This document shows, one piece after another, positions 46,019 to 56,856 of a stretch of DNA of 64,000 bases. The DNA lies in NCBI GenBank assembly GCA_038503075.1, contig JBCAML010000003.1, forward strand, positions 558,001 through 622,000, in the 5' to 3' direction. Every line of letters begins with the position of its first letter. The stretch's first letter is position 1. The notes beneath the pieces are model-generated. The model had not been told where the DNA came from. It did not search any database and saw only the letters and a list, made by a program, of their open reading frames with translations. The stretch comes from Gyromitra esculenta. Its lineage: Eukaryota > Ascomycota > Pezizomycetes > Pezizales > Discinaceae. Made by a program: the position numbers and the translations under genes.

Positions 46019-48261
46019 ATGTCCACAATGTCGTATTCAGACGACGAAGATCAACCGTCGCTCGAATTGTTGACGCAAAACCTCACGCGAAAACGCTGTT
46101 CAACTACGTTCCTCAACGGCAGGGAAACAAAGTGTTGTTGCGGTCGTGAAGACTGCACTTTCACACGCAGGTCCCAAGCTATGCTCGCTGATCTGGAAAA
46201 GGATGTACAGACTGCCGCTACGTTGGGCCAGGTACGTTCCTACAAACCTTCCCCTCCCCTCCCCACCCCCTTCTCACCCACCCCCTTACTTCCTATCGGG
46301 TTATCTAACTAACTGATTGGCTTTTTGTGGTCAACAGGCTTTGTTGCGACGTCACGAGAGCTCAATGGCAGAGGCCGATAGAGAGCGCGAGAAAATGTCT
46401 TTTGCAATCTCGTCCCTCGAAAACCAGATCAACGAGCTCGAAATCGCAAATTCGCGGACTACGGAGGAAAATAAAGACCTTATTGGCACGCTGGAGGATG
46501 TCAATATCAGCATGTGTCTAAGCGAGAGCCAGGTCCGCGAGCTGCAGGAAGAACTCGACGTTGTGCATGTGAGTGACTACATACAAGTACATTTTTGCAC
46601 GTTTCATTAGGTTTCGACGGGGGGGGTAGGATTGGGGCTGACAGGGATTGTAGGAGGAGCTTACTAGGATTTCTGCGACGGCGGCGAGGACGACTGTACT
46701 AGAGGCGCAATTAGCGGTGCTAGAAAGCGAGCAAGAAGAGTTGAGGAATACAGTTACTACAACAAGAGCGGAGGAGAGGGCTGCTGTTGCGCGTTGGAAG
46801 AAGGCCGAACGGACGCTGAATGAGCTGGAGCAGCAGGTAGAGAGGATTGAAATGGAGAACGCGCTCGAGAAGGCGAGGTCGCGGAATCTACTTGATCGGT
46901 TGGAACAGAAACGGGTTGTGGATCCAAAGACTGGTCAATCCTCGCCGACAGCGCTGCAGGATCGGACACAGCTTAGTCGGTTCATGAAGGAGATCTTGGC
47001 TGAGAACGGGCATCTCCAGATTGGAATCACGGAGCTGAGGGACATGTTAATGGCTTCGCAGGAGGAGGTAAATAGGTTACGGGAGCAGCTGGAGGAGATT
47101 GGGGTCCAGAGGATAGAGCGAGACCGCTCCCCACTCTCCCAGGAACTTGGGCGCAGTCCATCAACCATGCAGACGATAGTCCACCACCATCATTATCACG
47201 CTCCAGCGTCCAAAGAAAAGGGTGCATCGAAACCCACAGTCCGGCGTTCGAAAAAGCGACGCGGTCTTGTTGGTGGAGAGCATTTCCTCCCGTTGGAAAA
47301 TGGTGGAAACAGCCCACCTTCAGCACTTTCAAAGAGGTGGTCAATGGGTTCTCGGGCTACTTCCGGTGGCGCATCCTCATCCGTCCTTACTTCCCCAGTT
47401 TCCACTTTCCGCGATTCCTCCATCTTCGACCACGCCTTTACCGGACCCGAATCCTCTCGGCCTTCAAGCGCAGATTCGAACTATCCTCCTCCCCCAGTAC
47501 AATCAAAACGTTCCTCAACCTCTTCCTCAAAGTATGCACGAAGATCCGACTCCTCGTTCGGAATTCCTCCCTTCAGCATCCTACACACAACGGAAGAAGT
47601 CCCCTCGGACCACGACTTCTCTCGCCCATCTTCGCCCATTATTCCAGTAACTAAGCTCCGTCGTGCTGCCTCGCATGAGTCAATGCTCTCGATCATGGAT
47701 CTCAATCTAACGACGACCTCATTCCCGGTTTCACCTGCGCTTTCGTCCTCCCATTCAACAGCGTCACAGGGCGCAGTAAGGCGTGTGCCGACATTCACAG
47801 GCGTGACGCCAAATACCGCACAAGCTTCCGTAACACGCGGAATGGCGATTCGGTCACCAAGCACGGGGTCTACTTCCTCGGCTTATAGTCGCCTTCTAGG
47901 ACTTCACCAGGATGGGGCCACGGGGTCGAGTCCGCCGGCGCAGAGAGGGATATTGTCGAGAAAGGCGTCGGATAAGGGGGGTAATTTGGGAGCTAGTTGG
48001 TTCTGGAGATGGGGGGGCAGCGCGGCGAATCCTGCTACGTCTGCGTTGGAGGCGGCGAAGAATGTTGCGGCGAAAGACGAGGCGAGGAGGAATGGCGGAG
48101 GGAGTGGGGATGTTAGTGGCAGTGAAAACGGGAGTAGGGTGGGAGACGTGAGGGTTGGTGGGAAGTTTATTAGTAGTAGTAGGCCGAGCGTGTTGACGGG
48201 GTTCGTGGATGAGGATCTTTTGAAGGAGAGCCTGGGTGAGATACAGGCTATGTTAGGCTGA
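46019..48261 (+). CDS. Long coiled-coil protein with Ser-rich disordered tail
   Basis: Exons 46019-46231, 46338-46568 and 46654-48261 (introns 106 and 85 nt, all phase 0) encode 683 residues. A Cys cluster near the start (KRCSTTFLNGRETKCCCGRE) is followed by continuous coiled coil from about residue 72 to 300 (ISSLENQINELEIANSRTTE, LEQQVERIEMENALEKARSR, HLQIGITELRDMLMASQEEV). Then come a His-rich motif (TIVHHHHYHAP, about residue 320), a basic patch (RRSKKRRG), and a 300-residue Ser/Thr/Pro-rich tail, ending in a short acidic helix (DEDLLKESLGEIQAMLG). The pattern of coiled coil plus HHHYH motif occurs in ascomycete cytoskeleton-related proteins, but I cannot name the ortholog. The alternative start MSYSDDEDQ lies 9 nt downstream. 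Confidence 0.85.
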
Positions 48262-49446
48262 TTTTTTTTGGGGAGGTGTTTGGAGGTTTTTTATTTTTGT
48301 CCCGAGTATGATATTCTTTCATTTACGTTTGTTTTTGGTATGGATACATTATTTGGGGTTATAATTGGGGTTCTCGATCTTTTATTACATTTTTTCTTTA
48401 TATCATTTGGGAATGGCGTTTGTTTTTTCTCTTATGTTGATTTTGATCTCGGGGTTCAGGAATTAGTTGGATTAGGAGGGAAGAAAAGTGGAGGGAATCA
48501 GTTTGTTGGGTGCTTGGGAAGTTGGTGGTGAATATGCATTCTCTTTTTTTTTTACTCCACATCATATAAGACTGTACGTGATATATCTCCTTCAGGTTTA
48601 TTGTACTTTTTTCTGTTCTTCAGCAGTTATTTTCTGTATCTAATAGTTTCACACCTTAGAGGGTCGTGTGGGTACAGGGGGTTCTGGCATTGTTGCATGT
48701 CAACTCCGGGTTTAAATTCTGATGGAAATTATTTATGGGGGTTTATATTTTGCTCGTGTATTTATTGCCCATTAGTACTTCTCTTGTACAGTGTAGTTGA
48801 TGGCCCTGCCTAGCTATAAGAACTCGGAGTGTAAGAATATTAGCATATTCTCTAATATAATCTCGCGAATATATTTCTATTTTATCCTCGATGGTCTTTT
48901 CATAGCTTGTGCACGGCCTATATATAGATACACGTACATGTAGCATTGCCAGTGTGTCTAGCAATGTAGTAACGGGGACAATATACATATATTTTATTTT
49001 CTTTCTGTAATTCTATACGTGGGGGGGGGGTAGGGCTTTGCTTTGTGCTAATAGTTGATATTACAGATCATTGATTATCACTTGAGCGTAGAATTATAAC
49101 CTTTTTTTTTTCTTTTCTCCCCACCTTTCTAGACAGTTCTCAGAAAGTGTAGTTTATGCAATCCGAGGCTATGGATCACTAATAGGGGGGTACCACATGT
49201 ATATCTTATTTGTATGTCAATAGAGAAATAATTTTCGGGTAGTTATATGTGCGTGCGTGCGTGCGTGCGTTGGTGTGTTAATATGTACTTGAGAGCTTTG
49301 TTTTTGATAGGGTTGATGTTCGCGGGGTGATTTTGCGGGGGTTACAGTCCAAGCGCCTGCTTGTTGCGTACATATAGCGTTGGGCTAAACACAAATTACA
49401 ACACAAAATACATGTATAGAAGAGAAGAGTTATTTCCGGAGATATA
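48262..49446. other. Gene-poor region, part 1
   Basis: 3' flank of the coiled-coil gene, T/G-rich, with a run of at least ten G at 49021-49030, TACATGTA at 48935 and 49409, and a GCGT microsatellite at 49250-49270. No gene seen. Confidence 0.5.
49250..49270. repeat. (GCGT)n microsatellite
   Basis: About five uninterrupted GCGT units. Confidence 0.9.
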
Positions 49447-49910
49447 CAGACGAGTGAAAAAAGTGAGGAAACAACGACCAAAACACACCAAAATCGGCCA
49501 ACTTCACAACCAAAACTCTCATTATTAAAATTAGCTAAGTGACATGACTAGCCTACCAGTGACTTCATCACTCACAAACTCTCTATAAGTGAATTTCTGG
49601 GCTATTCTATTTAGAGGATCATAGGCTAGAACTTTTTAAAGTTGTAGTACCCATAGATTTCCGTTGCATCATACCTTTCCTCACCAGAATTGGGTAAATA
49701 GCTAAACCTCATGAAGTCAAAGGCTCCTATTTCAATACAGAAAATTCGAGGGAGTACAGAAAATTCATGGATCTAAATTCCAGAGCTATTAGATGTGTCC
49801 CACTACTCAGTTTTTTATTGCCACAACTCTTAGTGGGAGGTAAATTGAGCTAAAGTTGGCTTGTTTTGGTGTATATTGAGCCTTGTTTCGTCATTTTTTT
49901 CACTCGTCTG
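49447..49910. mobile_element. 464-bp non-autonomous DNA transposon with long TIRs
   Basis: The ends are inverted repeats of about 55 bp with a few mismatches: left CAGACGAGTGAAAAAAGTGA, right (complement) CAGACGAGTGAAAAAAATGA, followed on both sides by GAAACAA and a later ACACCAAAA...GCCAAC. TA dinucleotides flank both ends (49445-49446 and 49911-49912). The interior has no long open frame. TA target duplication and a CAG-start terminus fit a Tc1/mariner-superfamily MITE. It is unrelated in sequence to the 174-bp MITE at 39405. Confidence 0.85.
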
Positions 49911-52448
49911 TACAAGTAATTAAATCCAAGAACTAACCTACCTTATGAATAAGGATCGATCTAAGTTTTATAGGAAACCTAGCTTAAGAAATTTGGGTCA
50001 CGTGGCTGCTTCCATTCTATTTTTTTCCAGTTTTAATTCATGTTTTTTTTTTTTAGTAGGAAACATCGGGGCCAAGGCATAGCTCAATGGGAGAAGCCTT
50101 GGTTCCCAGGATGGTATCGAATCTGGTCCCCCCAAGTAAGCCAGTTCGAATCCCCGACTCGTGATCGGTAAATTATGGTCTCTCCTCATCGGAGCAGACG
50201 AACTCTTTGTTATTACTAATTAGATATGTCGAGCTAGGTTTTAGTTTTTACTTAGGTCACTGAATGGATTTGCTTTCTCGCCCGGGTGTTGCATTTTGCA
50301 CTTTTCTGGTGGGTTACTGTGGAAGGATGGTGTAGCTTTCTCTGAGGGGATTCGTGACACCACCACACACTGGCGAGTGATAACTCATGAATTCAGGGTA
50401 TTTTTTTATTTTTTTATTTCATCATTAGGCGTATTTAGCCCATTGATTGGATAAGCTCGGGGCCGTTCTCAGAATTTTAATTTCGATATTGGACTTAAGT
50501 CCCTAGCCCTAGATAACCAACTGCGATGGCCTGGGGGCCCTGAGCCGCTGGACAACTTGGCTGAAATTGTATACTTTGGGAGACTTTTATAGTGATTTTT
50601 TTTCTTAGTTAGGATACACGTTATAACTATGATCATCATTAAGTAAGTGATAGTAGCTTCAGAAGATTTAATTATAGATCAAGTAATGATCTCGACAATA
50701 ACCAGGTAGCTAAATGTCATTGGGCGGTATCTAACAGCACACTTGAGGCTATACATCATCGCCCCCACAACTTTTGTATTGTTCGTTATCCTTTACTCTT
50801 AATAAAATCTCTTTTTTTCCGAGCTTTCCTTTGTGAGTTTGCCTTATAGATCAAGGCTTTCAATGCCTGAGTTCTAGACCGCGGTGGATGCGCGGCGAGG
50901 CCTCACACAGTATTCCTCTAAAGGAATCCCAGCCTGACGTGACACTCCTTCCGCTATCGCCATCATTTTTCCGGTCTCCGATCTTCTGATGCGGCTATGC
51001 GGCTATATTCGCGTTTCATAAGTATGTGTGCGTGTATATTTAAGGCTTCGGATAGCTAACGCATCTATCGGGGCTTAGATATATGCACCTTTGACTGGAG
51101 AGATCCTCAAGTTTATGCTTTTTGTCTGTATAGTAATGCATCGAATTGCATGAGTTCTACGACCACATAACATCTATTAAGCCGCGATAGTGGGGAGAAG
51201 TTTTGTCACCGGTCTAGTTAACTCGCAGCTGGCTCTCCCTGCCTAACTGATTCCTGACGATGCTGGCCTAGCCTCACTGCCTGAATTACTGACGTTTTTG
51301 CACCAGGCTGGCTCTGCATACCATACAAAATTGCAAAAAATGTTACACAAGCGCCAGTCATTTACGAGTATGTCATGGATTCCCGCCGCGCGTTAACATA
51401 AGCGATAGCCGAGGGGGTTGCAAGGTGGGGGTGGCTTGTACTTGAGTGTGGCGGTGTGATAAGATATATCAATTTTCCGCCCCAACTCACGCAACGCTTG
51501 CGAGGCCTGGTGGGGATACCTACATGTAATCAATTTAGAATGCTATATAGATAATGTGGACTTAAATTATTTGATAAAACTGGGGAAGCTCAATCAGCTG
51601 GAAATCTCTCAGTGAGAGTACTGCACCGCCACGATCGTCAGACTTTCTCCTACACCCGAGGACAAAGCTCTTACTGCGCGTGCATCGGTGGCTACCTAAG
51701 TTGCTTAGGTTTGGTAGCAGCAACCGATTGAATGTTTTAGTCTGATAAAGATAGCAACTACAACAGCAACAAATCAAGAATTGCATCTTAGTCGATTTTG
51801 CAATAGGAGGCTGATAGATTTGGGCAGTGATTGAACGCCGCATACCCGCTTGCAGTACCCTTTGTGCAGAAAATGATCGAAAACATTCGAAGACTTCTTG
51901 AAGGATTAATAAAAGGGAGAGAGCAATAGATGGCTATTGAAATGAGATTACTCAGGGACCATGATGAGCATGGTTTTGAGAATATGTTTTGGGGTTGATT
52001 ACATTACTATAATAATGTTGGGTTGGGCTTTATCAGTGGTCACTAATATCCACTGGGAGGTTTCACGTTGCTATCAAGCGAGCCGGTGCATAAGCGATAT
52101 TGAGGCGTCCTAGTACAAAGTGCTTTACGTTCCAGACCCGCTATTATATACAGTACCGTTTAACATGACTCACTAGTATAAATCACAGAGTGTCACTCGC
52201 TGTACGCCTCGGGAGGGCATTGCTTGCTTGCTTTTTGATTTGATGGTCTAAACGATCTTGTGGATCTCTTTCTTCTTCTGCCATTGCATGTAGTGGTCTA
52301 CAACAGTACGAGGCTAGAGACATATTGGACACGTTTTTCTATCTCTATGGCGCGGTGAAAGGTGGGAAATCTATTATCCTGCGAAGCTACATTGCTAATT
52401 CCTGTCACTCCCATGAGATATTATATTAAGAAACATTTAATAATGCAT
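49911..52448. other. Gene-poor region, part 2
   Basis: 2.5 kb without a gene I can support. Contents: a tRNA-like segment at 50079-50165, T-rich tracts (50041-50055, 50398-50421), and TACATGTA at 51521. One minus-strand frame at 51562-51843 starts with a Cys-rich hydrophobic stretch but is not convincing. Confidence 0.5.
50079..50165 (+). other. tRNA-like segment with Pol III A and B boxes (possible SINE head)
   Basis: TAGCTCAATGGG (50090-50101) matches the A-box pattern TRGCNNARNNGG, and AGTTCGAATCCC (50143-50154) matches the B box, about 53 nt apart as in tRNA-derived promoters. I could not fold a cloverleaf: the T stem (GCCAG / CCCCG) and acceptor stem do not pair. It is therefore not a normal tRNA gene. 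A relic or the head of a SINE fits better, but chance cannot be excluded. Confidence 0.35.
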
Positions 52449-54029
52449 TCACATAACTTTACCACCTCCGGAGAACCCTGACTGCGCCCCCTCTGCTCTT
52501 TTTCTGAATAATAATCCCACACTTGCATCTGGGAAGATACCAATCCCACGGAAATAGTTTTCGGGCCTCTTTTTTCCCTCCTCAAACTTAAACTCGTAAT
52601 TGCAAAGCACGTACGCCAATAGGACCTTCAAAACATTCGTCGCAAAGAATCTGCCTGGACAAGCTCTCTCTCCGTGCCCAAACGCAAGAAACTCAGTGCT
52701 AGTACCGACATTCTGGAGCCTATTTGCATTTCCCTTCTCATTCCTCATATTGTAGAATCGTAATCCATCAAACATCTCCGGAGAGCTATAGTGCTTGTCG
52801 GACCGGTGGATACCAACAGCAGGGGCTACGACCCAGGAACCTTTGGTAACATGGGTCCCATCAGAAAATGTGTATGGTATGACCACCTTGCGGAGCATTG
52901 TGCAGGTGTTGGCGCCGTTCATGCGCCCGCTTTCGCGGAGCACGCTATCAGCCTGCCTCATGCCTACGAGGGCCTGCTGAGTCCAGCCTCTAGCCTCGCG
53001 GAGTTGGGTTTCAACCTCACCACGGAGTTGGTCCTGGAGGGAGGGACTCGAGGCTAGGTCGAAAAGAGCGTGAGTTATTGAGAACGATGTGGTGTGGATG
53101 GCGGCGAAGTTGAAAAAGAGGAATATGATTGTCATGTTGCGGATCGAGGTGTTGGGAGGTGCAGCCTCGAGAATCCATTGGAATACGTCGTTGGGTTGTT
53201 TCCCTTCGCCGATCCATTTCCCATCCTTCATGCTTCGAATCCGTTCCTTCCAGACTGGAGTCATATGTTTTAGAGCCTCAGAAACCGTCTTTTCCTTGTC
53301 CATATACCACCACGCCACGAACGGCTGCAGAAAACTCGGGGTCCGATCCAATATGCTTGAGATAGCTATAGCTTTCATAGCGTGATCGCGATTGATCTTT
53401 AGAAACTCGTCGTTGTTTGACAATAGTGGTCCCACAAGCACATGATTCGTTGCCCTCGATACACACTCAAGCAGGATGTCAAAGTGATTGACCGCTGTCC
53501 AGTCATCTCCAATAGCCGTATTCCCCCTCCACACCTTCCCAACCTCCGCCGCAATGTCCGGCAACAGATCTGCGAGCCCATCTGTAAATTTCTTTCTAAT
53601 CAACTCCCGGTGCCACGTCTCACCCACGATTCCGGAATGGAAAGCATAGTCACTCCGTATCATATGGTCCAACCCGATACCAGAGGAGATTGTTTCCTGC
53701 GGTACGGCCTTGAGCTCATTGATCATGGCAGGGTCGGTCATGCATACTATCCATCGTAATGGATGGCGGATCTTGAATGGTTTGTTGGTGGATCCGTATT
53801 GTGACATTCCTTCCATAATGAGTTTGTGGGATTCCTTCTCCCATCGAAGGCCTGCTCTCCAGCGCCTGAAGATGCCTGATGGGACGCCTATCGATGGCAC
53901 GTTTATGTGATCGGTGCGGTTCTGACGGACCAGAAAGGATATTGAGAGGATTGGAATAAAGAGAAGACCACCTATTTCCTCGATAGTTAGAGCTTCTGCT
54001 GCAATAACGGAGACTTTTCTCAAAATCAT
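52449..54029 (-). CDS. Cytochrome P450 monooxygenase
   Basis: A single-exon gene of 526 residues, of normal length for a fungal microsomal P450. An N-terminal hydrophobic anchor (IGGLLFIPILSISFLV, about residues 18-34) places it in the ER membrane. The I-helix has AAIHTTS (about 311), the form common in fungal kaurene-oxidase-like and other secondary-metabolism P450s; the ExxR motif is ESGR (about 361). The heme-binding loop FGHGERACPGRFFA (about 455) has the ligand Cys. PERF-type spacing is kept (FDGLRFYNMR). The substrate is unknown. There is no neighbouring synthase, reductase or transporter, so a biosynthetic cluster is not supported here. Confidence 0.94.
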   Translation of the reverse strand: MILRKVSVIAAEALTIEEIGGLLFIPILSISFLVRQNRTDHINVPSIGVPSGIFRRWRAGLRWEKESHKLIMEGMSQYGSTNKPFKIRHPLRWIVCMTDPAMINELKAVPQETISSGIGLDHMIRSDYAFHSGIVGETWHRELIRKKFTDGLADLLPDIAAEVGKVWRGNTAIGDDWTAVNHFDILLECVSRATNHVLVGPLLSNNDEFLKINRDHAMKAIAISSILDRTPSFLQPFVAWWYMDKEKTVSEALKHMTPVWKERIRSMKDGKWIGEGKQPNDVFQWILEAAPPNTSIRNMTIIFLFFNFAAIHTTSFSITHALFDLASSPSLQDQLRGEVETQLREARGWTQQALVGMRQADSVLRESGRMNGANTCTMLRKVVIPYTFSDGTHVTKGSWVVAPAVGIHRSDKHYSSPEMFDGLRFYNMRNEKGNANRLQNVGTSTEFLAFGHGERACPGRFFATNVLKVLLAYVLCNYEFKFEEGKKRPENYFRGIGIFPDASVGLLFRKRAEGAQSGFSGGGKVM

Positions 54030-55296
54030 AGTAATTGAGAGTGGATTTGGGGGAATGGTGGTGGTGGTGGTGTCGGTTTCGAAGGGTAAAGTAAACTGTA
54101 TAGACTTGGTTATTCCAATATGGGGATAAGGAACTAGGGATTTTCCGAGGTGGAATGAAAAAGGGACTCATTATATATCCCAAAGGAACAAAAATTTACT
54201 AGTATATTAAGTGATTACTACACTCAACAACTGCGCATCCGAGAAAATGAAATTCGCCTGGAAATTCGCCCCTAGGTTTAAGTTCCGCAGAGCTGCATAT
54301 CCTCGCTCTCGTGAAGATATTCGGTAGAACTGTGAAGGCTGTAATGTCCTGGATATAATATCCATAAACAGCAGGATATCGCAAGGTAGGGGGTCGCATC
54401 TGCATACCTATAGCTATATGTACATGCGCGTATAAAAACCTCCCTGAACGAGCTCAACGACTAGCAAACCGCTAATGTTTCACAAACCGAAACAATTTGC
54501 CATCTCACTGCCCACCTTATGCAAAAAGACGTCGGTATGCTTAGCCTAACATCCATCCGCTTCATCCCGCATGTACTATGCTATTCGAAAGTAAAAAAAC
54601 AAAAAAACAGGAACCCTGACTGTAGGTCGCATTCTGCGCATCCTGCACTTGATCGTTGGTATTAATTTTTTTTTTTACCCCTGTCAAGCGATTGGGATAG
54701 AACGAATGTACCTGACACAGCATTTGAGATGTTATTATTGTAACATAAGCAAGATCAACCCACTAGAAACTCGGTGTCTAGGACATGCTGGTAATGATCG
54801 AGTGGTAGTACTTGCTAGACAAGAAAGAAAGGTAAAAAAAAATTTAATCCGCCACAATCGCTGTGTTACCTAAACCTTAAAGGCTACTCAGCCATCCATT
54901 AAATCCAGCTATTCTACTTCATGTAATTTCCCGTGTACGAGCACCAATATGTATTCTCCGATCTTTACTATCGGCCCATACATGTTATATATTTCCACTT
55001 CCTGTAATGGGATATTCATCACCCTCAGGGCTTTTATTTTATTTTTATTTTAGCCACACGAGTGTGCATCTTTCCTGTATCCATGCCAACCAATCTAGTC
55101 ATCTTGTCCCGAGAGGTCAATCATAGAAATCGCCACCGACAACACGGCATCATCATCACCCTTCACTGCCCTCAAAAATTTTCTATACAGACCCGTTAGC
55201 CATAATACAACAAACAAGGGAAAATTCTCATCACCACATACAGTATCATTACCCTTCACCGCCCTATTATCAACCTTCAACATCTTCTACACCATG
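54030..55296. other. P450 upstream region and 3' flank of pseudokinase gene
   Basis: Contains poly-A and poly-T tracts (54593-54608, 54665-54676, 54834-54842) and, at 55148-55350, partly duplicated segments that run into the 3' end of the next gene. No other gene seen. Confidence 0.5.
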
Positions 55297-55350
55297 TCAG
55301 CCACAACACACCACCGACAAGGGAGTATCATCACCACATACAGTGTTATG
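55148..55350. repeat. Degenerate tandem duplication at pseudokinase 3' end
   Basis: AACAAGGGAAAATTCTCATC... (55213-55250) recurs as GACAAGGGAGTATCATC... (55316-55349), both continuing with ACCACATACAGT. ACCCTTCACTGCCCT (55159-55173) recurs as ACCCTTCACCGCCCT (55251-55265). Together these are two to three diverged units. Confidence 0.7.
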
Positions 55351-56856
55351 ATCCCTCCCCCACACCCACACCTCCCCCTTCTCCCATCCCTCCAGCACCA
55401 TCAACACCTCACCCAACTTCGGCCTAGTAGGGCACATAACACACCTCCCCACTACGTCCGCCACCACGTCCGGCAGCCTTCCCCGGGAACGCCTCCACAG
55501 TGGTGCAGTTAAGGGAAACCAGTCTGGCCCCACCTCACTGAGGCAGCCTCTGCCCTCGAAAATACACCATAGACAGCACGCGAGCATCCAGACCATTGCA
55601 CTTTGTGCTTCTGCACGGGTTGCGGTCGACCAGAAGGGGCCGGGGGAAACCGTAATGCGCGGGTATGCGCTGTTGGGCTTGGACAGGATGTTGGCGGGTG
55701 AGAAGCGCCATAGCAGCACTGAAAGGTGGCCCGTGTAGCATTCGGCACGTGAAGCGCCAATGGGTGCGATACAGGGGTGGGGCGTACAGGTACTGCAGGG
55801 TGAGCCGCGGACACCAAGGAATTTGCGTGGACGGTGGGGTTGCGGTGGTTTGGTTTGCTGAGCTGATAGGACTTCGGGTGGGATATATTGGATCCAGGTT
55901 TTGGCGAGTTCAAAGTCGAGGAGACGGAGGTCGGAGCTGGCGTCGATTACTATGTTGTCGGTTTTAAGGGAGGTATAGATTCCGCCGTGCTCGAAGATGT
56001 GGGATAAGGCTGAGCAGAGCTGGCGGGACCAGCGGGCTTGGAGGGGGAGTGGATTATCTGGGTTGCGTTTGAGATGGGACTTTAGAGTGCCGCCAGGATA
56101 GTATGGGGTAAGGAAGGCTACGATTGGAACGGTGGGCTCGCGGCAGTAGGGGGAGGCGGTGTCCATGGGGTTGTGGATAGAAGGCTTGGTTGGGTGGGTT
56201 ATTAGGTGGGTTGGTCGCTGTATTATATTGGGATGCGGTGGGAGTTCGAGGAGGGTTTTGAGTTCCTGGTAGAGGATGTGGATGTCGAAGTTGGACTTGA
56301 GGGCGTATAAAACATCTGGAGCACCAGCGATTGAAACCAAGGCGACAGTATCGTGAAGCCAGGAGTGCAGTTCTAGCTTTGATAGCTCGAGGACGGGGGG
56401 CATTTGTGCAGCATCCATATTCCAGAAGTTGCGGAGGGCGGCGAGGGAGTGGACTCTCCCATCCCAGTTTCTCTGGCAGTCAATTACTGAAGTAGTGCTT
56501 CTTGCGTTGGTCCAATAGACAGTCATTTGACAACAGCCAAATGCCAAAGAACGGTATTCTGCTTCAAAATCTCTGCCTCCGCTTTTGGTGATGGCGGATA
56601 GTATCTTGAGTATGGTTCCGTAAGACTTCTTGGTGGCTGGAGTGGGATCTTTTATGATCCCGTTGGGAATGCGGTCAATCCCATGCCGAAGAAGGGCGCT
56701 GGCCTCTATACAAACAGGCAAGAATAGAGGATAGCCTAAGAACCGGGGCTGAGCATAAAAATGGGAGCCTTGACGGCCGTATATTGTCCAATATTTATTA
56801 GAGGGGAACGGGGTGGCTAGAGGGGAGGGGATGGGGATGGGGATGGTGGGACTCAT
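55297..56856 (-). CDS. Protein-kinase-fold protein, predicted pseudokinase
   Basis: One exon, 519 residues from the ATG at 56856. The frame stays open for 124 codons further upstream, but that part is not protein-like, and MSPTIPIPIP is the better start. N-terminal residues 1-190 are unrecognised. The kinase fold runs from about 195: ALKS (the VAIK-type Lys), YQELKTLLELPPHPNII (helix C Glu), VAFLTPYYPGGTLKSHL (hinge), GGIYTSLKTDNIVID (catalytic loop) and LRLLDFELA (DFG position). In the catalytic loop the usual Asp of the Y/H-x-D-L-K-P-x-N pattern is Ser (YTSLKTDN), so phosphotransfer is unlikely. The architecture resembles the large ascomycete family of small-lobed kinase-like proteins. The last residues (NTVCGDDTPLSVVCCG) are coded by a duplicated segment and may be a recent C-terminal change. 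Confidence 0.75.
   Translation of the reverse strand: MSPTIPIPIPSPLATPFPSNKYWTIYGRQGSHFYAQPRFLGYPLFLPVCIEASALLRHGIDRIPNGIIKDPTPATKKSYGTILKILSAITKSGGRDFEAEYRSLAFGCCQMTVYWTNARSTTSVIDCQRNWDGRVHSLAALRNFWNMDAAQMPPVLELSKLELHSWLHDTVALVSIAGAPDVLYALKSNFDIHILYQELKTLLELPPHPNIIQRPTHLITHPTKPSIHNPMDTASPYCREPTVPIVAFLTPYYPGGTLKSHLKRNPDNPLPLQARWSRQLCSALSHIFEHGGIYTSLKTDNIVIDASSDLRLLDFELAKTWIQYIPPEVLSAQQTKPPQPHRPRKFLGVRGSPCSTCTPHPCIAPIGASRAECYTGHLSVLLWRFSPANILSKPNSAYPRITVSPGPFWSTATRAEAQSAMVWMLACCLWCIFEGRGCLSEVGPDWFPLTAPLWRRSRGRLPDVVADVVGRCVMCPTRPKLGEVLMVLEGWEKGEVWVWGRDHNTVCGDDTPLSVVCCG

Noticed and set aside
50079..50165. Functional tRNA gene
   Set aside because: A and B boxes are present but the acceptor and T stems do not pair.
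51562..51843. Minus-strand frame with Cys-rich hydrophobic start (MQFLICCCCSC)
   Set aside because: The start is CTG/TTG-repeat-like, the rest has no domain or conserved pattern, and no convincing intron model exists.
52449..56856. Secondary-metabolite gene cluster around the P450
   Set aside because: No synthase, cyclase, transporter or pathway regulator is present nearby; a lone P450 beside a pseudokinase is not a cluster.
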